Shown here one piece after another: positions 45,100 through 57,397 of a DNA stretch of 64,000 nucleotides. A program made the position numbers and the translations under genes. Source of the DNA: Lota lota (taxonomy: Eukaryota > Chordata > Actinopteri > Gadiformes > Lotidae); contig JACYXH010000515.1 of NCBI GenBank assembly GCA_026745465.1, forward strand, positions 551,001 through 615,000, in the 5' to 3' direction. Position 1 is the stretch's first letter; each line of letters starts with the position of its first letter. A model generated the notes under the pieces. The model was not told where the DNA came from and did no database searches. It saw only the letters and a program-made list of their open reading frames with translations.

Positions 45100-47300
45100 A
45101 ACGAGCGAAAGAGAAAGACGCAAAATAAACGAAGACGGGGGGAAGAATGAGAGGATTGTTTACAACGGTCTGCCCGTGAGTTCGATGCCAGCCAGTCCAT
45201 GGCATGGCATGGCTGGCACAAGCGAGAGGGTGACGCTACGTGTGGTGGAACATCACATCACCGACCAAAACCTCTGTGCACACACATGCACGCACACACA
45301 CTCACTCTTTTGTGAGTGGAATGTAAAAAATAAAATAAATACGGCGCAGCCCTTGTGCCTGATGTCTTCTTGAAAAGACCCGGAGTCTTTTGAGCCTGGC
45401 ATGCAGGGGTTGTTTGTTTTATCCGGGGAGAGTTAAGAATCTTGGTGCCACGATGCAAGGCAGCAATCTGCTAAATCGATTTCAGTTGACAAGTGGGTCT
45501 ACGTCTTGCACGCCACACAATGAGGCGAACACAGAGGTTTCTTTTTTTTTAAATAAACATTATTTGTATGAATGTGGTATTTGTTTTTGTATTATTTCAT
45601 AGGGAGAGAAAATGTAAATGTTTTCCAGTCTTTTTTTTTCTTTTGCAAAGGATGGCCTTTTTCCACTCTGCCTCCTCCTCACCTTTATGAATCGGGATGG
45701 ATGGAGGTTGGTCGCTCCGTCTTCTGTTGACCATGAGCCTGCAAAGCAGCCCTGCCTTTGGCGTACCGTATATTCCCCGAATAAACTTGTTACATTCACT
45801 GTCCATTTTACGATGATATATTTTATTGTGTTGTTATAACCACCCACAGGCCCAAACAGCCCACGTTAGCTTACCATTGGATTCCTATGAGGACATAAGT
45901 ACATAAATAGCACATAAAAATGAACTATTCATGGCTGGGCTCGTTTGCTAGAACATTTGGAAAATAATTGAAATAACAACTTATTTACGAGGCTATTACA
46001 GATTTTGCATGCATATTTTTTAAAATACTATTAAGATGGGAGTACTTAAAGTTAACTTGATGCATAAGCTCACCTTTTCAATGATCACATCTGTGTAGTA
46101 ACATATATTTAATCCATACGTTAACAGCATACATATGTCTGACTACTGTAAAGTATAAGCAGTCGACGACTAAAGCACAATATTGTCATCAGGATCCCCG
46201 GGTAATAGTTTAGCCAACGAGCATTGATTAGCACGCTGATCAACGGCCTGGCAATACGTTTCCATGCACGTCCTCGAGTCTACGTGTGGAAGGTCTGCAG
46301 AGGACACAGTGAGTATCCTGTCATAGAACACCCTTTGAGTGGAAACACACAGCCCCACATCAGAGACTAAAATCCTGGCCAGTCCATGGAAGCAGAATAT
46401 GAAGCTGGACCATCATCTGTACCTTCTCCAGCGCTTGGGGTGTGGAATTCAGTATGCTACCAATACAATAATGGTTAAACCTTCAGGACCAGCAATAAGC
46501 TCCAGTGAGATGTGGGAGCGCGGCCAGTTGGGAATGGAGGCAACGGAATGCAGGAGACCTGTAACAGAGAAGGTCTGGTCCAGGGCTCACATGAGGGGAC
46601 TGGTTGGAGACCAAGGCCCTGGTTCCTTCAGGGCTTCAGGGCTTCCGGGAGAGGGGTGAGACAAGATGGATGAGCCCACTGCAGGAGCTGGGGCTCCTCT
46701 GGGATACACTGAGGACCAATATCTGGTACCGGGTGGGTTCTACTCCAGCATCAGGCTCTTGGCGAAGTGACAGAGTCCAGTCCAAATGTCAGGAGATGGG
46801 GTCACCCTCAGGGTTCTTGGACCCTGGTTGAAATGAGGGCATCATCATCAGTCCATCAACTTTAAGTTCAGGGTTTAGTTTTGGGTTTAATTTTGGGTCG
46901 CCGGAGCCAATGGCCGATGGACATTACCTGTTGCCAAAAACCAGTTGGCTGGTTAGCCTATTATGGGAGGCTACCACCACACTGGCATTGATTTTTTTGA
47001 AATAGTAATGTCTTTCATACTTGTTTGGGTGAGTGGTCTTGTATAGAACACAGTACACATAAATAAATACTCCCCAACAAAAATAATGACTGCAGTAGAG
47101 GCAGCCAGTGTAGGTTGCAAAGTGGAAAAGACATCAACGTGTCTATTTTTGGATGTAAAAACTAACATGTACATTTTAATCAGATGTTCAAAATACATGT
47201 TTTGAATTGTTTTCAGCGCCACTTTCATAATCGGCACGCATGCGGCAGAGAAGACACGCGTGGAGCAGTATTTTGAAACCATAAGAGGGCAGCACATTTT
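45100..47300. other. Unique sequence, no gene seen
   Basis: Contains a 9-bp hairpin (tgccagcca / tggctggca, 45186-45218) and gene-like but unrecognised frames at 46339-46831. No dispersed repeat was recognised. Confidence 0.4.
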
Positions 47301-47310
47301 CTTTGAGGCA

Positions 47311-47312
<2 letters not shown>

Positions 47313-47341
<29 letters not shown>

Positions 47342-47342
47342 G
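47313..47342. repeat. (CA)n microsatellite
   Basis: About 14 CA units. Just after it, 'gcgttagcatattagcataa' and later 'catgctaacgaaggctaaag' repeat the TTAGC/GCTAA word. Confidence 0.94.
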
Positions 47343-47924
47343 CGTTAGCATATTAGCATAATCGTACCCACAGAATTGCCAACACCTGGCTAGCATTATA
47401 ACATGCTAACGAAGGCTAAAGCGCTAACGACCGTATCAATAAACATCCCAAGGTGGACAGAAAAAAAATAAACGTGAAAATGAATAAAACACATGAGAAA
47501 ATGATTCATTTCCCCCCATTAGGAACCTTGTAAAAAGATTGCAGTGGAATCATGGAAAAGAATATTGATTCTACTCCAACGGTCCCGTGTCTGGTGAATT
47601 AGTGAGGCATGACCCGAAAGTGTGCAGAATCTTCCCTAATGCTTGGAAGCCATGAATCCATCAGATGTGAAATATCTTCAAACAGCATGAAGTCTTCAGA
47701 AAGCCACTGGCTTTACGCCACCACTGGAATATTGAAGATGGAAAGTGACCATGAAGATGAACTGGCCAGTGAGCGTTGGATGGATCAGTGGCTGCGATAC
47801 TGGCCGAGGGGATTTATGAACCATCATTGGCTCCGTGCGCAACAGACGGCATTGGTGTTCATCCATAAATCACAAATTCTTTGATTTCTGCGCTTAAATT
47901 ACTCTGTTGATGTTATAAAAAAAA

Positions 47925-47940
47925 GGGGGGGGGGGGGGGG
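47925..47940. repeat. Poly-G run, 16 bases
   Basis: Uninterrupted G run preceded by an A run. It is the last long G/C homopolymer in the window. Confidence 0.96.
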
Positions 47941-47949
47941 TGAAAGGGT

Positions 47950-49020
47950 TGAAGTCGCTTTCCTAGCGAAATCTGCCTCTGCTTGGGAATGAAAGACATG
48001 TGCATGGTTGCACTCTTGTCAGAGATTCATTTATATATTTGTATTATTGAATATATTGTACATGTGATATACATGTAGTCATGCATAGTGAATACAGATC
48101 TGCGGAAAGCTACTTCCATTCCAACATATCCTTGTATAATCATAGATCATGACATGATTTGTGTCCAGAGACATAAACCACAGTGTATCTGTCTTCATTT
48201 CCGCTGAGATAATTGCCGTAACAAAGGCTAAAATAAGACTTGATTGAAGGCACTCCCCGTCCCTTATCCAGTAGACCATAACAGCAAGCTGCTGATTCGT
48301 TGGCACAGTTTTTTCCTATCTCTTTATTGGTTGTTTTCCAGACATTCCAAGAACAATTAGCTCTCAATTGTTTTGTTTTCCATTAAAGGCAACGGCCGGT
48401 TTTAGGGGCCGTATAATTCACTGAGCACGCTGCCCTTGAGTTCTTAACTATATGACTAAAAGAAGAGCTCTAACGTCTCTAACAGAATCATCTAGGTAGA
48501 AAGAGTTACCCGGAATTGTGTATTTACTGTAACCTGCACCAAAAAATAAAAGATTTCATCGGCGGGCGAGCATTCTTTTGAAAATAAAGTGCACATAAAC
48601 AAGAATACCAACATACCCCTTATTCAATAGACCCCGAGGTTTGTCATCATGAGGACATTTTGGTTAGCTGTAACCAGCGCCGTGGAAACCTGGACCCACA
48701 GTTTTATTAGATTAATCTTCAGAAATGCTTGAATTTACAGTTGTCAAGTTAATATAAAAAGAACGGTAGGATTTTTTTTTTAATCACAGAATGGTTCCGT
48801 TTCTTTCCCAGTGCTACAAATTCTTCTGATTCGCATTTGCTTTCTCTCACCGTTTCAACTTTACCACATATGACGAGCCACGTAGAAGAGAACCATGAAC
48901 CGATGTTGCAGTACCGCTGGCGTCCACTACTTTTGGAGTAGTGCAGGGCTTCCGAATATAAAAATCTTTAGTCTTCACATCATCATGTGAATGCCTATTG
49001 GCTATTGTGTATTTCGCGAC
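47950..49020. other. Unique AT-rich sequence, no gene seen
   Basis: No repeat or convincing exon was recognised on either strand. Confidence 0.45.
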
Positions 49021-49299
49021 CGGAGAGACGTTTAGTGGCGAGCCAAAACGGAGACGAAAAAGTGCATCACACCACCATCAAACACAAGGCCTGAGTATGA
49101 AGTGGGAAGCCACGAGGTTGAGTTCAAATGGAGAATGACGGCCGAAAATAAAATAACGTGGACGGAGGCTTGACGGTCGGTGACCATAATGACCGTGGAG
49201 AGAGAGCTGTGGACCACGGAGCCATGGCAACCCTCCAGGAAGCCAGAGACCAAAGAAGAAGAAGAGAGACACAAGGGGGATGGCGGGGACCCACGAAGA

Positions 49300-49470
49300 G
49301 AGAAGTTCCCAGAGAAGTTGCGTCACGCGCCCGGGATCGCCGCCGAGAATGGAACGCGCTAGCCTCGGAGGAACCCTCGTCGATGCATCATCCACTTCCT
49401 GTTCTGCGTTCCCGTGGTGGAAACGACACCACGCGCGCGCCGCTCAGGGGCCAAAGAAACGAAGCGAATG
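49300..49470. promoter_or_regulatory. CpG-dense patch
   Basis: CG dinucleotides are far denser here than in the flanks (cacgcgcccgggatcgccgc, ccacgcgcgcgccgctc). A splice-acceptor-like tract follows (gttttcgtttccttcag, ending 49506). It could be a small CpG island; no start site or gene is established. Confidence 0.3.
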
Positions 49471-49894
49471 CTTTTACGTTGTGACACTTGTTTTCGTTTC
49501 CTTCAGCGTCCACGACGGAGGAAAACAGCACACAAAGAAACCACGACAGGACACCGAAATGGCGCAGTCCTTTATTTTTAGACGGGTGCACATAGAAATG
49601 GAACCCTGGCCTTTAGTGATGCATGTTTCACTCTCACAGGCAAACCAACCCAGATATAAATAAACCATGAACTCCAAAATAGAAAACACACACACACACT
49701 CACATATCTATTCCTATTTCAAATCATAGACAAAGAAAAACTGCTTTCCAGATCTGAGAACTGAGTCAAAAACGAGCTGCAAGACAGAAAAGGCCCCAAC
49801 ATCATCTTCATCTTCATGGGCTATGTCTACACCACCCTACCACCCTAAAATGAGATACCTGGACCCGTCATCTCTGAAGAGGAGCCCAGCAGAG

Positions 49895-50150
49895 AGGGAA
49901 AGAGAGAGATTGAGAGAGAAAGAGTGATTGAGAGAGAGAAACAGAGAGAGAGAGAGAGCGAGGAAGAGAGATAGTGATAAAGAGACATAGAGAGAGAGTG
50001 ATAGAGAGAGAGACAGAAAGTAAGTGAGAGTGAGAAGGTGTGTAAGAGAGATAGAGAAAGAAAGAAACACAGAAAGAGAGGGAGTCAAAAAGAGAGGGAG
50101 CGAGAGAAAGAGACATAGGGTGTTGAGTGAGAGAGAGAGACAGAGAGAGA
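49895..50150. repeat. Imperfect GA-rich array
   Basis: (GA)n with scattered T, C and A interruptions over about 255 bp. Leu-Ser frames on the minus strand are repeat translations. Confidence 0.93.
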
Positions 50151-50159
50151 TGTGCAACC

Positions 50160-51850
50160 ACAGAATAATGGGGCATTCCTGTGCAGTGAGGGTGGGTGGG
50201 GGTCTTTGAGGAAACGATTACCCCAACAGAATGGTACCCTTAGGGCTCCAACCAATCAGACCTTCCTTAGTGCTAAATTAGCACACTCAATGTCTCCATG
50301 CAACACAATAGTAAAAAAATACACACCTCTAGGACACAAATACATGTACAACCACGTGTTTTGTAAAAAATATATATATTTGTGTGTATATATGTGTTTT
50401 TGAATATTGAGGGGGAACGGGCAAATACATTTGTACAAATACAAATACAAAGTTCATTTTTTGTGTCACAGTTCATTTGTGTATATTGAAGTGCTTTGGG
50501 AACGGGGTGCTTTGCGCTGTCAATTACACTCATCTGGCGAATGTATCAACATCCCTGTTCTTCTGCCAGATGCCGCGACTTTGATGCAGCTTTATGTGTG
50601 CTTTACCTATTATCTCGCAACTAAGCTTCGCTTTCCTGCCTTCTCCCCCTTCCTGCCTTGCCCTGACTGTCTCTGTCTGTCTGGTATGTCTGTCTGTCGG
50701 TTATGTCTGTCTGCATGCCCTTCTAACAATCTGGCTTTCGAAATGTCTGCATTCTCTGTCCCCACCCTGTTCTCCATGACTAGCTTCCCTTTCCAACTAA
50801 TTTATATTTGCCAGAAGGTTATTGGTATTCTGGTATGTTGCTAATAGTTCTCTGTATTTACAGTTGAACCTCAAGGGACCCTTGTGAACTGGGTAACATG
50901 TGTGTTGTGTTTGGGAGTCGGTGGCTTACATCATTTGCAAAAGCGCCCGAAAACGTGAAAATGTATCAAACCATACTCATTTCTTTTTTAACTCAAAACA
51001 TGGAGAGCAAAAGATGCAAAATTGCTTGTGAGATGTAGGTATGCGCAGCAAAGCTTTTGAGGCGGTTAAGGATAAAAGACTTGGGGACTTTTGCGCTACG
51101 TGATATTTCACCACGGGAGTTTGTGCAACTCCTAACCGAGGTAGGCGTCAATAGCTCAATTTGAGTCTGCTGACATCACCCCCGTGATCAAAAGCGCCGG
51201 GGAATGCCACCTACTTTATAAAGGGCTCCATCTGAAGGGCTGATGTCGCTTTATTTGCCATCTCAATTTGTTTGGGGCTATGTGCGCCATGTATTTTGCC
51301 TTGCCTCAGTGAGACTGTTAACGCGATGCACATTTTTACGTGCTGCCATTAAAAACCACACTCTTTAGAATGAAAAAAAAAGGACCCCTTTTTAGCCTGT
51401 CTCCGAATGGGAGTAAAAAAGAGTGGGTGGGAAAATAGCTTTTGGATCTCCACATGAGCTTCTGCTGTCTGCTGTGACACACACACACATATACATAATA
51501 AAATCACCCTAGCCTTGGGGAGACAAAGCCCCCGGATTGGCCGGGTGTAGCTGGGGAAGAATGAAGGGAAAAGCTGCCCCTGATAACCCATTTCAAGATG
51601 TTTCTTTTTTTTTTGGGAGGGAGGGATTTCTTAACACTAATTTGGTATGTGTACGTGCACCCACTGAAGCTAAATACATGAACACAACCCCCCATCTCCC
51701 ACTCACCCTACCCCGCCACCCTTACCCAACCTCTGGTTCATAATGGGGATGTGCGCTCAAACGTGAAGCAGAGTATCACGGTGCATCCATTTTGTCTGAA
51801 GCCCTGATCTCCAGCAGGATGCAGCTTCACGATCTTCTGGGTCATCACTG
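50160..51850. other. Unique sequence, no gene seen
   Basis: AT-rich DNA with a short (TCTG)n-like patch near 50670-50720. The 145-codon frame at 50407-50844 has no recognised domain. Confidence 0.4.
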
Positions 51851-51865
51851 ATAGTAATGATAACA

Positions 51866-51998
51866 TAATATGCATTTCGGTAGCCGCTTTTATCCAAAGT
51901 GTCTTACAATACTGTGAGCACATCCAGTGGGATCAACAAACCCCCAAACCTGGCAGTGTTAGGGCCCTGCTCTACCAGTTGAGCTGCACAGGACCACT
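51866..51998 (-). repeat. tRNA-derived SINE, near full length
   Basis: Read on the minus strand: box A 'agctcaactggtagagca', an anticodon-like arm, box B diverged to 'gggtttgttgatccc', then 'tattgtaagacactttggat' and 'aaaagcggctacc'. It has both the head seen at 28573 and the tail seen at 36061, which ties those two fragments to one family. Confidence 0.8.
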
Positions 51999-52009
51999 CC
52001 TGACTTTGA

Positions 52010-52850
52010 CTCATGAAAACAAGGGCTCTTGACCTGGAACGTACATACATTCTTTTCCAGTGGTGATAGTAGATACGGAGTTGAATTCCATGTTGCTTTC
52101 TTCGAATGACTCGATGACTCCAAATGAAGGTTTAGTAAAGATTTAGTAGAATCTTCACTTTAGGTGGAATTCCCGAAACTTTCGGTGATAAGCAGTACTT
52201 TTTCTCAGAGATACAAACAGTGTCACAGCTGTCATGACATATAGATAGTGATAGATAGTGACTTAACAGACATTTATTTACATGAAAGTCTTTGAGATTG
52301 CCACTTTAACAAATACATTTGGTCACTGTTTAGGACTTTAATGTGATGGTAGTTTAGGGAAAAAAAACAATTTGTCAAAGGTACAGTTCACATGGCTGTA
52401 ACAAATTAGAACATTTTCCAAAAGGCATTTCAGGGCTCGCAGAGCCGATGCTATGAAAGGTCTGTGGGCGAGCCATCATCGGCATCGTCCAACTGCCAAA
52501 GACTAACTGACAATAGGCTATTCCGAAAAAGAGAGAGAAAAAAAGGATATGTTAATGGTAGAGAAAATAGACCATTTATTGACCAGAAATACATAAACAA
52601 GGAGTCTGTCTGCAATAATACTTTAGGGCTGGATCCCAGCATTCCCCTCTGAATGGCTCATGGAAAGAGCAGAGCACGGATGGGAGTAATAACACACAAC
52701 AAAGGCAGTAATTCACAATAGAAAAACATACACACACACACAAACGTAGAAAACACACAACAGATGGGGGTCTGTAATCAATACTGCAGCAGAGGACGGG
52801 TCACATCTGCATAACCCTGCGGCTAATGGAAGCATCGTTCCATTGAAACA
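52010..52850. other. Unique AT-rich sequence, no gene seen
   Basis: A short tandem (atagatagtg, two copies) lies near 52241-52260. No gene recognised. Confidence 0.45.
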
Positions 52851-52857
52851 ATTACTA

Positions 52858-52888
52858 GGAGGAGGAGGAGGAGGAGGAGGAGGAGGAG
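52858..52888. repeat. (GGA)n trinucleotide array
   Basis: About ten GGA units. Confidence 0.95.
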
Positions 52889-53434
52889 TCAAAAACAGAG
52901 ATCAGAACTTTGGGATGCGGGCAGGGGGGGGGATTTCATTGTACTTAGTGGGGGTCCTCATGGACACTTGCAGGACAGCTCCAACCATTGGTTAAAATGG
53001 AAAGAAAAAAGGCGAAAGCGGAGAACAGAAGAGGGGGTGATGGATTTACTGTGGGCTTCCTCACAACTCCCCAGGAAGTTTGGCCTCGGCGCCGCCGCCA
53101 CGTCAAAGTCCACGGTAGCCGACCCAACGTGAAAGGAAAGCTCTGAGGAATGACGACCTGGAGGGTTGAAGTTTTCCCCCCTCTTTTCTCAGACTGTCCC
53201 AAGGCAGGGTGTCCAGATGAAGAAGGTGGTGGTGGTGGATGGTGGAGGAGAGGGGTCGGCTCCAGGGAGAGAGCTTAGGTCTAAGAGGCTTGAATGTCTT
53301 TGACAGCTTGGCCACTGCAGAGCTGAGCAGCTCCTTCCTTAGAAGCCAAGGCAGGAAAGGATTACCAGGTTATCGAATGACAGAGTACAAGCAAACGCTA
53401 ATTAAAGCAACTTGGACGCGAGCGTGGATGAAGC

Positions 53435-53505
53435 AGTGGTTTCCAACCGTGTGCCACAGAGGGCCATGGAATACCCCAGGGGGATTTTTAGGTTGCCAAC
53501 TTTGA
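53435..53505. mobile_element. Possible hAT-like element end
   Basis: 'cagtggtttccaaccgtgtg' resembles hAT-type terminal motifs. No matching right end was found, so it is at best a fragment. Confidence 0.25.
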
Positions 53506-53519
53506 CCGGTGGCTAACAC

Positions 53520-54270
53520 TATAGCCGCTGGTTATGCTAACTGACAAAATGAAAAACTGGAGCAGCTGAGAGAAATGAGCTGCTATAGTGTCGGTTGAAT
53601 GGGTATTCTTTTGTCAGTGCTGCCCCTAAGTCCTCAGGGAACCAGAGAGAGATCAAAAATCCTCAAAGGCCCAGTGTTTCTCTTTGGAGACCAGAGGAGC
53701 CAGACAGACACTACTTTTTTCTTTTTCACTTGAGGTATGGGGCCTGTTTTTAATTTAATTCAAGTTCGTACCATATAAAATGAAAATGAATACCACCGAA
53801 TAATAATTCCCAGTTTTGGACGTCATGAATAATTGCTTTACCTCAATGGCGTCTCTTGCGCCAGGTATGCGTGTGCGAGTGGTGGAGTCCATATTTCAGC
53901 TTGCATGGTCCTTGGCTGGAAACCCAGCATGGTTGAAATGGTCATCGCAACCCACCCCTTCTTTTTTTCTACCCACTAAATCTCATGAGTTCTCACATGT
54001 CCTGGAAGCAGATGGGAAAACGCTGAACAAGCTTCCTTCACCTCCTCCAAAAGGTTGCTTTAAACACCCCCCCCCCACCCCCCCCCACCCCTTTCCCTCC
54101 TCAGGACATTTTAAAACAATTTACAACCACAGAGTCACAACAAGGAAGTGACTAATGCCACTTAGGTATCTGTTACACCGCCTGTGTGAGATGGTAAGGC
54201 CATCATTGCCGATATATTTTATGATGACTCCAGATATTACAGAAATAGCCAGACTACAACCACACCCTCT
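53520..54270. other. Unique sequence, no gene seen
   Basis: Contains an interrupted C-rich patch at 54066-54095. The 111-codon frame at 53816-54151 shows no domain. Confidence 0.4.
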
Positions 54271-54369
54271 ACACATGATGTGTGTGTGTGTGTTCGTGTG
54301 TGCGCGTGTGTGCGCGTGAACGGCTTTTGAACTCAAACTGAACTGATAGCAGTGAGAGCACAGCATCGG

Positions 54370-55490
54370 TTTTAAATGAATCCCTATTCAAGTTTTTATT
54401 AAAGTATTGGTATTATAACCCCATATTAAATCCGCTAACCCTATTAAGACATGTATGATGCTCATGCTACCAACGGTAAAAAATGTTTAAGTTAGCTTGG
54501 TTGAGTTTACTTTAAATGCTTCTAAACACCGTCATACATTCAAAGTTGAAATGCTAAATATCCCAGTTTGCACTGTTGTCATATTGCATTGGTTTGATAG
54601 CTGTTCCATAATCCCTATAAATCTGTGGAAGATGGATAGACGTTTGGAATATTCTGCTGAGAATCAAATTAGGAAAACATGCTTTTTTGTGATGTAAGAA
54701 ATTAGACAAATTGAAAGTTGGAAATATTCTTTTATCAAGAATGACCTTGGGTGAAACTCAAAATAAGAAAATTCAAGGCCTTATTAAGATATTACGGTGA
54801 AGAAGAGCATAGTGAGTTCAAATATTTTTGTCTTTTTGTCCCTCAGTATTGATGTGCATGATGTTTTCCAGCCTAAATAAATGTTCATGTCAAAATTGAA
54901 TCAAATTCCTCTCTTCCGAGTAAAGCTCAATTAGATCAAGTAAATCCGCAAAACACATTCTGTCAGCAGTTTGTCGTCAACATCCAAATGAGCGATTGGC
55001 ATTTGCTGTTCAAAGATGTACACGGCTGGGATTAATAACAAGCCATCCAAGGAAGAGGAAAGATTGCCCTAAAACAAACACAAATGGCAACGTCTGTACC
55101 GGAAGAAGACGCATGACATACTTTTCATATTAGGAATCGCCAGCACTCACAAAGTAATGCGTGCAGTTCCAAATCAAAACTCCTGCTATCGTGGAGAAAC
55201 ATCCAGTAAATATGGACCGGGATGATTTTGGTCTTCTTTAAATGCCATTAGTGTACTTCACTACTCGCTTGCTTGTGGTGACTCCGCTTCAAGCATTCCT
55301 GTTGTCTCATCTCTTTTGTTACTAGATTCTAGATCTAGATCTGACTGAAGATTGATTCTGAATAAGGTCACTTTGAGCACTATGCCAGCATTTGGTACTG
55401 GGGTCCTACAATTTTCAATGTGTCTAAAATGTATGATTATGATTACTACTACCATGTTTGTGTGTTTTGCTTTATTTGTGTATTTTGCTG
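54370..55490. other. Unique AT-rich sequence, no gene seen
   Basis: Includes the 12-bp self-complementary agatctagatct near 55330. The part around 54940-55060 looks complex and non-repetitive. No gene recognised. Confidence 0.45.
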
Positions 55491-55499
55491 CACACTTTG

Positions 55500-55680
55500 A
55501 TTTAGCATACACTTTTAGATAAAGTGACTTATAGTGAATTCAGATCTTCCTTCAGATCATTGAAGGGTAGTTTCGGCGTTAGTGCATGATCTTGCTGCTG
55601 GCAATGGGGATCAAACCCAATACCTTTTCTGCCATGCCATTTGGGTGGACGCTTTTGTCCAAAAGCTACAATACCATGAG
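55500..55680 (+). repeat. Dispersed repeat family A, copy 5
   Basis: 'cttttagataaagtgactta' at the left and 'ggggatcaaacccaatacct' at the right match the other copies. It ends beside the small palindrome gcttttgtccaaaagc (55649-55664). Confidence 0.65.
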
Positions 55681-55854
55681 TGCATACATGCTTAGCATGG
55701 GGTCGCTTTTTCCACGTCTCATAAGGTAGAATGGACTAAGAAATGCTGGAAAAAAAGTTCTGCCGGTAAATAATTGGACCCCACCCCTACCATACAAGAG
55801 GTGGGGTTGAGGTGGCGTGACAGCTTTGTGTATTGATTCATTCCAGTTTGTCTT

Positions 55855-55856
<2 letters not shown>

Positions 55857-55890
<34 letters not shown>
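55857..55890. repeat. (CA)n microsatellite
   Basis: About 16 CA units. Confidence 0.96.
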
Positions 55891-55893
<3 letters not shown>

Positions 55894-55899
55894 AATGGA

Positions 55900-57330
55900 A
55901 CAGTACTGCTGTTGCAGCGCATACACAAGCCTTGCAAATCAAATCACATGTTGACAGCAATGGCTTTCATCTCAGAGCTTTGGGAAAAACTGGAACTACA
56001 AACATTTATTCAGTATGTCTTCTGATGTATCAGTAGGGAATCCTCAGTGATGGAGATCGCTTGGACGTTGGTGTTTAGTTTTTGTTTAAAATACACCGTT
56101 GTCAGGACTCTGGTTCTGCTTTGCTCTTATACCTGATCTTCTCAATTTTCTTTTTGGTGGTGCAAGAAGTTGCTCCCTGGAGTGAGAGACGAGAAGGCAT
56201 AGAGGGGCGTAGGAGGTGATGGTCGGAGGAGGAGGAGGAGGAGGAGGAGGGGTTGGGATGGGGTGGGGTGTCACAGCATCAGTAAATCCTCACTAAGCTC
56301 TTTTCTTCACTGTATCCATTTTCCAAGAAGAAAATGACACAGAACTTCCATTACCATCTTGGCGGATCAGGCGCTTGCCAATAAAGAAGGAAATGAGAAT
56401 AATTATTTCCTGAGTGTAAGTCAAAGCTCTTTCTGCCTGCATTCAGAAATCCCTGGCTCAGGGAGACCCCGGCAGCGTCGCGTTATGCTATAGCCCCAGG
56501 TAAACAACCACCTGTGGGCCTACTGCTTTGCCGCTGCTGCTTGTAGCCAGCCCGCTAATGCTAGCAAAACACCTTCCCTTTCAGCACCATTATTGGATTT
56601 ACGGCGGGTATCATGGAGTAAGTGTTGCGCTGGCGTGAAGAGCGCAGACCTTTGGAGACACCGTTGGGGTATCCAGTGTGTTCTTTTCTGCCCAGTCATC
56701 TCCCTCCTAGCTTATATATTCACCTCCTAGCAATGCTTGCGAATCAGCAAATCTGACAGGGCAACGGTTGGGCCCCAACCTCTACCGTTCCACACTGTAA
56801 AACTAAACATCTGTAACAAATCGCAAGTTCGCTCAATCACAACATCAGTGGAAAACTGCTTTTGCCATTTATATATCTGTGAAATGAGGATAACCTCTAC
56901 AAACGAAAAAATCGATAACAGAATGAATTGCGTGAAGCACAACAAAATATAATTCCTGGTCCCTCGGTACCTCAGAGTTAGGACCCTTGAAGAAATCACC
57001 CCTCCGGTAAAAGTGACTCAACTTAATTTGCGTATAAGATAACAATTTCAATGCGCCTGGCATGTCAAGGCCTCGGAGCGGGCACAGGAGCGACATGACA
57101 TCAGGTATTTTTCCTTGCGCAGATTCTCAAAGTTTGTCGTCAAACAGAGGCTGCATTCTCTGCTGTGTAATCGTCTGGATGACAGCCCCCCCCCCCACCA
57201 CCCCCTGCCCCCAATCCACTGCCCTCACGAAAAGGCATCATTTCTTTTCAGGGATTTTCTCCATGTTTGGCACAGTAGTTCTCCTGTCAACACATCCCAT
57301 CAAGAGAGCCCGGTTGCTATAGTCACACTC
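55900..57330. other. Unique sequence with (GGA)n, no gene seen
   Basis: A (GGA)n of about nine units lies at 56224-56250 and a broken C run at 57187-57206. No gene recognised. Confidence 0.45.
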
Positions 57331-57365
57331 AAATAAAAATGGGGGGGGGGGAGGGGACGGCATGC

Positions 57366-57397
57366 AAACAACAGAGGCCAAAATGCCTCTGTTGTTT
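57366..57397. repeat. Perfect 13-bp inverted repeat
   Basis: aaacaacagaggc (57366-57378) and its exact inverse (57385-57397) flank a 6-nt loop. It follows a 10-base G run at about 57341-57350. Confidence 0.92.

Noticed and set aside
46339-46831. Gene-like overlapping frames on the plus strand
   Set aside because: Non-repetitive and GC-rich, but no domain, no convincing splice borders and similar openness on the other strand.
49280-49663. 127-codon frame with an acceptor inside it
   Set aside because: Considered as a terminal exon from 49507; the peptide is unrecognised and the start lies in a CpG-rich block that keeps frames open by composition.
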